A DNA stretch of 15,385 nt from an uncultured Clostridium sp. (GTDB lineage Bacteria > Bacillota > Clostridia > TANB77 > CAG-508): contig CAMNND010000014.1 in assembly GCA_946545035.1 (NCBI GenBank), positions 1-15,385 on the forward strand, given 5' to 3'. This document shows, in pieces, positions 12,617-15,385 of this stretch. Numbering within the stretch: the first letter of the stretch is position 1; every line of letters begins with the position of its first letter. The notes beneath the pieces are model-generated. The model worked only from the letters and a program-made list of their open reading frames with translations. It had not been told where the DNA came from and ran no database searches. The position numbers and the translations under genes were made by a program.

Positions 12617-14551
12617 ATGAAAAAAGTAAAGAAGATTCTACTATTTGTAACAATTATAATGGTAGTATTATTAATTAAATCAATAAAATCAGAAGCATAT
12701 GAATATATTTGGCCTGTTGGAGGAACAAACGCAAACGAGACATATAAGGATTATGATTTTTATGGTAAAGCATATGCTGCACCATATAAAAATGGTAAGT
12801 CTGGTAGGGAGTATAAAGTAAATAATACATTATGGCCTAATGAGAAATATTATTATGCATCATGCGAATCTCATTATGGTATGGATATTACAGGTTTAAG
12901 TGGACATACATATACTATTGTTTCTGTATGCAATGGTACAGTAATTGCTACTAGTGGGAATAGAGCAAATAATCCAAGTGTTAACTATGTTGATAGAAAT
13001 CAAAGAAGAACATCAGCTGGATTAAATGATGGTGGTGGATACGGTAACTATGTTATTATACAAGAGCCATCTACTGGAAGATGCTTTTTATACGGACATC
13101 TAAAAGGTGGTTCGCTTAAAGTAAAAAAAGGTGATACAGTAGTATCTGGTCAAGAGATAGCAACAATGGGAAGCTCTGGAGATTCCGGACATATGCATGT
13201 TCATTTTGAAATAAGAAAAGATAAAGCTTCAACTGTTAAGGAAACTATATATGGATATCACTACCTATGTTTAACAACACCAAATACTAATTTAGATCCA
13301 GAAAACTATATTGGTACTAGCCCAAATGTACATACACCTGTTACAGATAGTAAATTAGTTAAGATATCTAAAGAAGATGCTAAACTATATGTAAGATATT
13401 TATATAGTACAGTACTAAAAAGAGAAGCATCAGACAGTGAAGCTGAATATTGGGCTGGAAAATATGTAGAATCAGGAAGTATTTATGAGGTAACACGTAG
13501 CATATTTATGAGTGAAGAATCTAAGAATAAAAACGGAGAGCTAAATAATAGTGATTTTGTAAAGAAAACATATGAAATAATTCTATATAGAGGTAATAGC
13601 TATAGTGAAAATGAAATGGCTGGACATATAGATAAGCTTAATAGGGGAGTATGGACTAAAGAAGATTATTTAGCTATGCTATGTAATTGCAATGAGTTTG
13701 TAAATGTAAAGTGCAATAGTATTATTTCTAAAGTAAAAGATGATGATGCAAAGAAATTAGAAGAGCAAAAAAGAGCAGAGGAAGAGAAGAAAAAACAAGA
13801 AGAAGCTAAGAAAAAAGAAGCGGAAGAGAAAAAGAGACAGGAAGAAGAAAAGAAAAAGCAGGAAGAAGAGCAAAAGAAACAAGAAGAAAAAGATAAGCAA
13901 GAGCTTGAGGATGTAAAAGTATATGTTAGATATCTATACAGAAATGTTTTAGGTAGAAATGCTATGCAAAGTGAAATAAATCACTGGGTAGAGCAATACA
14001 AACAAAACAAGGATATTTCAACAATTACAAGAGATATATTTGTAAATATTGAAACTGAGTCAATGAGTAATTATGAATTTATGAAAAAAATCATCGAAGT
14101 ACTATTTAATAAAGAGAATGTACAAGATCAAATAATACAAAATTATTCAAATCAACTAGATAGAGGAGAGATATCTAGAGCTAACTTTGTAGTAGGAGTA
14201 TGTAGTACACAAAACTTTAAAGAGGAAAGATACAAAATACTAGTTAATAAACAAAAAGAATATGAAGCTGCTAAGAAATCCATTGCAATAGCACCAGAGG
14301 ATAAATTAAACAAATTAGGTGATTTAGATGGTGATGGTAAAATATCATGCATAGATGCATCTTTATGTTTAGCATTATATTCTCTAGATGATAAGTCTGA
14401 TTATCAATACGCAATTAAATATGCAGATGTAGATGGTGATGGCAAAGTAGAGTATGAAGATGCTCTAAATATACTAGATTTCTATGTTGAATTGATGGTT
14501 GGAAATATAGATTCTAATATGACAATGGAACAATACGTAAAGACAAGATAA
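12617..14551 (+). CDS. Secreted M23 peptidase with two DUF4214 segments and a C-terminal dockerin
   Basis: A 644-aa exported peptidoglycan endopeptidase. The N-terminus (1-27) is a signal peptide with a basic start and hydrophobic core (8-20). The M23 domain (about 30-235) keeps its zinc and catalytic residues: HYGMD (H86, D90), YGHL (H161) and HVHFE (H194, H196). DUF4214-like segments at about 255-372 and 434-545 share YVRYLY...VL.R and later YW or HW plus R.IF signatures. Between them lies a Glu/Lys/Gln-rich repeat (about 376-430), probably a stiff helical spacer. The end (568-628) is a type I dockerin with two calcium loops: DLDGDGKISCID (569-580) and DVDGDGKVEYED (604-615). A dockerin implies docking to a cohesin protein, not present here. 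AAAAGGAGG (12601-12609) is seven bases before the ATG. It has its own promoter and terminator. Confidence 0.92.
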   Translation: MKKVKKILLFVTIIMVVLLIKSIKSEAYEYIWPVGGTNANETYKDYDFYGKAYAAPYKNGKSGREYKVNNTLWPNEKYYYASCESHYGMDITGLSGHTYTIVSVCNGTVIATSGNRANNPSVNYVDRNQRRTSAGLNDGGGYGNYVIIQEPSTGRCFLYGHLKGGSLKVKKGDTVVSGQEIATMGSSGDSGHMHVHFEIRKDKASTVKETIYGYHYLCLTTPNTNLDPENYIGTSPNVHTPVTDSKLVKISKEDAKLYVRYLYSTVLKREASDSEAEYWAGKYVESGSIYEVTRSIFMSEESKNKNGELNNSDFVKKTYEIILYRGNSYSENEMAGHIDKLNRGVWTKEDYLAMLCNCNEFVNVKCNSIISKVKDDDAKKLEEQKRAEEEKKKQEEAKKKEAEEKKRQEEEKKKQEEEQKKQEEKDKQELEDVKVYVRYLYRNVLGRNAMQSEINHWVEQYKQNKDISTITRDIFVNIETESMSNYEFMKKIIEVLFNKENVQDQIIQNYSNQLDRGEISRANFVVGVCSTQNFKEERYKILVNKQKEYEAAKKSIAIAPEDKLNKLGDLDGDGKISCIDASLCLALYSLDDKSDYQYAIKYADVDGDGKVEYEDALNILDFYVELMVGNIDSNMTMEQYVKTR

Positions 14552-14554
14552 GAG

Positions 14555-14582
14555 AAGAGCCTGAAATGGCTCTTTATTTTTT
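14555..14582 (+). terminator. Rho-independent terminator after the M23 peptidase gene
   Basis: AAGAGCC (14555-14561) pairs with GGCTCTT (14568-14574) around a TGAAAT loop, followed by a T-rich run to 14582. Confidence 0.88.
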
Positions 14583-14623
14583 ACATTATACAACATAATA
14601 AGTTTACGCCAAAGAGATTATTT

Positions 14624-14653
14624 TTGAATTATGTTAAAGTTTTTTCTTATAAT
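14624..14653 (+). promoter_or_regulatory. Candidate distal promoter of the membrane protein gene
   Basis: TTGAAT (14624-14629) and TATAAT (14648-14653) are 18 bases apart. Starting here would give a leader of roughly 155 bases containing the 11-bp repeats. A further -10-like TATAAT at 14795-14800 (with TTGATT 14771-14776) is too close to the ribosome binding site to give a normal leader. Confidence 0.4.
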
Positions 14654-14701
14654 TAACCTAGTACAGAATCAAAATATACAATCAAACAGGTGGCTTAGCT
14701 A

Positions 14702-14730
14702 AGTAACATTTTTGTAATAATCTTGTAACA
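14702..14730 (+). promoter_or_regulatory. Three 11-bp direct repeats matching a WalR (YycF) box
   Basis: AGTAAC (14702-14707), TGTAAT (14713-14718) and TGTAAC (14724-14729) repeat with an exact 11-base pitch. The last two give TGTAAT-N5-TGTAAC, a full match to the WalR consensus TGTWAH-N5-TGTWAH. A TATAAT at 14740-14745 begins ten bases after the last hexamer, with no -35 hexamer at the right distance; this is the layout expected where an OmpR/PhoB-class regulator replaces the -35 contact. A perfect palindrome CTTAGCTAAG (14694-14703) abuts the repeats. The rest of this 266-base gap shows no gene. Confidence 0.55.
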
Positions 14731-14817
14731 AAAAAATAATATAATTTTACAAATTAAAGAAGGTTATTTATTGATTTGAAAAAGCCATTAAGTATATAAT
14801 TACACTAGGAGGTAATT

Positions 14818-15357
14818 ATGATAAACTTTAATGAAGGAATGCAGAAAATTGAAGATAAATTTAACAATTTGAAAGAATTAAGTGCTAAATATAGCGAATA
14901 TCAAAGTCTTCCTGCATCTAAAATAGTATATCAAGATGCAAATAACGCAGAAGATGAAGCAAAAGCAAAACAAATAACAAGAAGCTATAATATTTTTCTT
15001 GCGGTTTTTGTTCTTGTATTTGCACTTACAACTGTACTTGCGTTTGCAGTTGATACAAGCATACTAGTAAAGCTACTTCTTATTGTGATTACTGCTTGTG
15101 TAACATGTATACTTGTTAAGTCAGTATCAACAAAACCAAAAGTAATATATGGAATTGCGATATACAAAGATAAACATATAGTAAGTAGTGGTTCATACAG
15201 AAGACGTAGATATATTTACTATATAACATTTATACCAGACAACGGAGAAAAAGTATTATATACAAATATTCAAGTATCTTCAAAAGATTATGAACAAATA
15301 CAAGAGGGTACAAGAGTAATGGTTGTTAATAAAGGGCCAAAGGCCTGTATATTATAA
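14818..15357 (+). CDS. Membrane protein of unknown function, two transmembrane helices, 179 aa
   Basis: A soluble helical N-terminal part (1-55, Glu/Lys-rich with a probable short coiled coil) is followed by two hydrophobic helices (about 57-78 and 82-101) separated by a very short turn. A C-terminal domain rich in beta-strand pattern (about 108-179) includes YRRRRYIYYITFIP (127-140) and ends VMVVNKGPKACIL. Both soluble parts would lie on the same side of the membrane; the positive charge after the second helix suggests the cytoplasm. I do not recognise the family. AGGAGGT (about 14807-14813) precedes the ATG closely. A WalR-like repeat upstream suggests a cell-envelope link. A ribosome binding site 17 bases after the stop implies a co-transcribed partner outside the window. 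Confidence 0.85.
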   Translation: MINFNEGMQKIEDKFNNLKELSAKYSEYQSLPASKIVYQDANNAEDEAKAKQITRSYNIFLAVFVLVFALTTVLAFAVDTSILVKLLLIVITACVTCILVKSVSTKPKVIYGIAIYKDKHIVSSGSYRRRRYIYYITFIPDNGEKVLYTNIQVSSKDYEQIQEGTRVMVVNKGPKACIL

Positions 15358-15373
15358 ATATATTAATTTAAAC

Positions 15374-15378
15374 GGAGG
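15374..15378 (+). promoter_or_regulatory. Ribosome binding site of a gene beyond the window end
   Basis: GGAGG lies within seven bases of the window end, with no terminator after the membrane protein gene. A further + strand gene therefore probably starts just outside and shares its transcript. Confidence 0.6.
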
Positions 15379-15385
15379 AGAAAAA

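Noticed and set aside
13740..13910. Tandem DNA repeat or CRISPR-like array
   Set aside because: The repetition comes from a Glu/Lys/Gln-rich protein spacer with irregular units, and the reading frame continues through it.
14583..14817. Riboswitch or structured leader before the membrane protein gene
   Set aside because: Apart from a 10-base palindrome and the 11-bp repeats, no conserved riboswitch core or terminator/antiterminator pair is visible.

Overview
The window looks like chromosomal DNA of a low-GC, Gram-positive, anaerobic Firmicute, most probably a gut-type Clostridia relative. The reasons are AT-rich codon use, strong AAAGGAGG-type ribosome binding sites before nearly every gene, near-consensus sigma-A promoters, a CtsR/McsA/McsB/ClpC locus and a dockerin-bearing surface hydrolase. 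All genes run on the + strand. I see no tRNA, rRNA, CRISPR array or transposase, and no gene-free stretch longer than 300 bases.

Layout. (1) Bases 1-1702: the 3' end of an unidentified gene and its terminator, then a three-gene unit with a small (p)ppGpp synthetase, a 57-aa protein and a 150-aa protein, closed by a hairpin terminator. (2) 1745-2404: a YkgJ-type cysteine-cluster protein with its own terminator. (3) 2412-7787: the class III heat-shock operon. Two CtsR operators flank one promoter, followed by ctsR, mcsA, two tandem TIGR04076-type four-cysteine small proteins, mcsB, clpC and a terminator. Together these encode an arginine-phosphorylation proteolysis pathway: CtsR represses, McsA activates McsB, McsB marks proteins with phospho-arginine, and ClpC unfolds them for ClpP. 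The unusual part is the cysteine-protein pair inside the operon. (4) 7792-8683: an exported L,D-transpeptidase. (5) 8704-9724: a gene of clearly higher GC and different codon use, probably acquired. (6) 9744-10085: a 73-aa protein with a near-perfect promoter and its own terminator. (7) 10100-12524: a 714-aa protein that appears to combine a sigma region 4-like helix-turn-helix with an RNA polymerase alpha-CTD-like domain and a second, degenerate alpha-CTD-like segment, followed by a 66-aa coiled-coil protein. (8) 12548-14582: a secreted M23 peptidase with two DUF4214 segments and a C-terminal dockerin. (9) 14624-15385: a two-helix membrane protein preceded by a three-unit 11-bp direct repeat matching the WalR box, then the ribosome binding site of a gene beyond the window.

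The strongest candidates for something undescribed are the TIGR04076 pair built into the McsAB/ClpC operon and the sigma-4/alpha-CTD protein with its coiled-coil partner. Family names come from recognised motifs read by eye; no database search was run.
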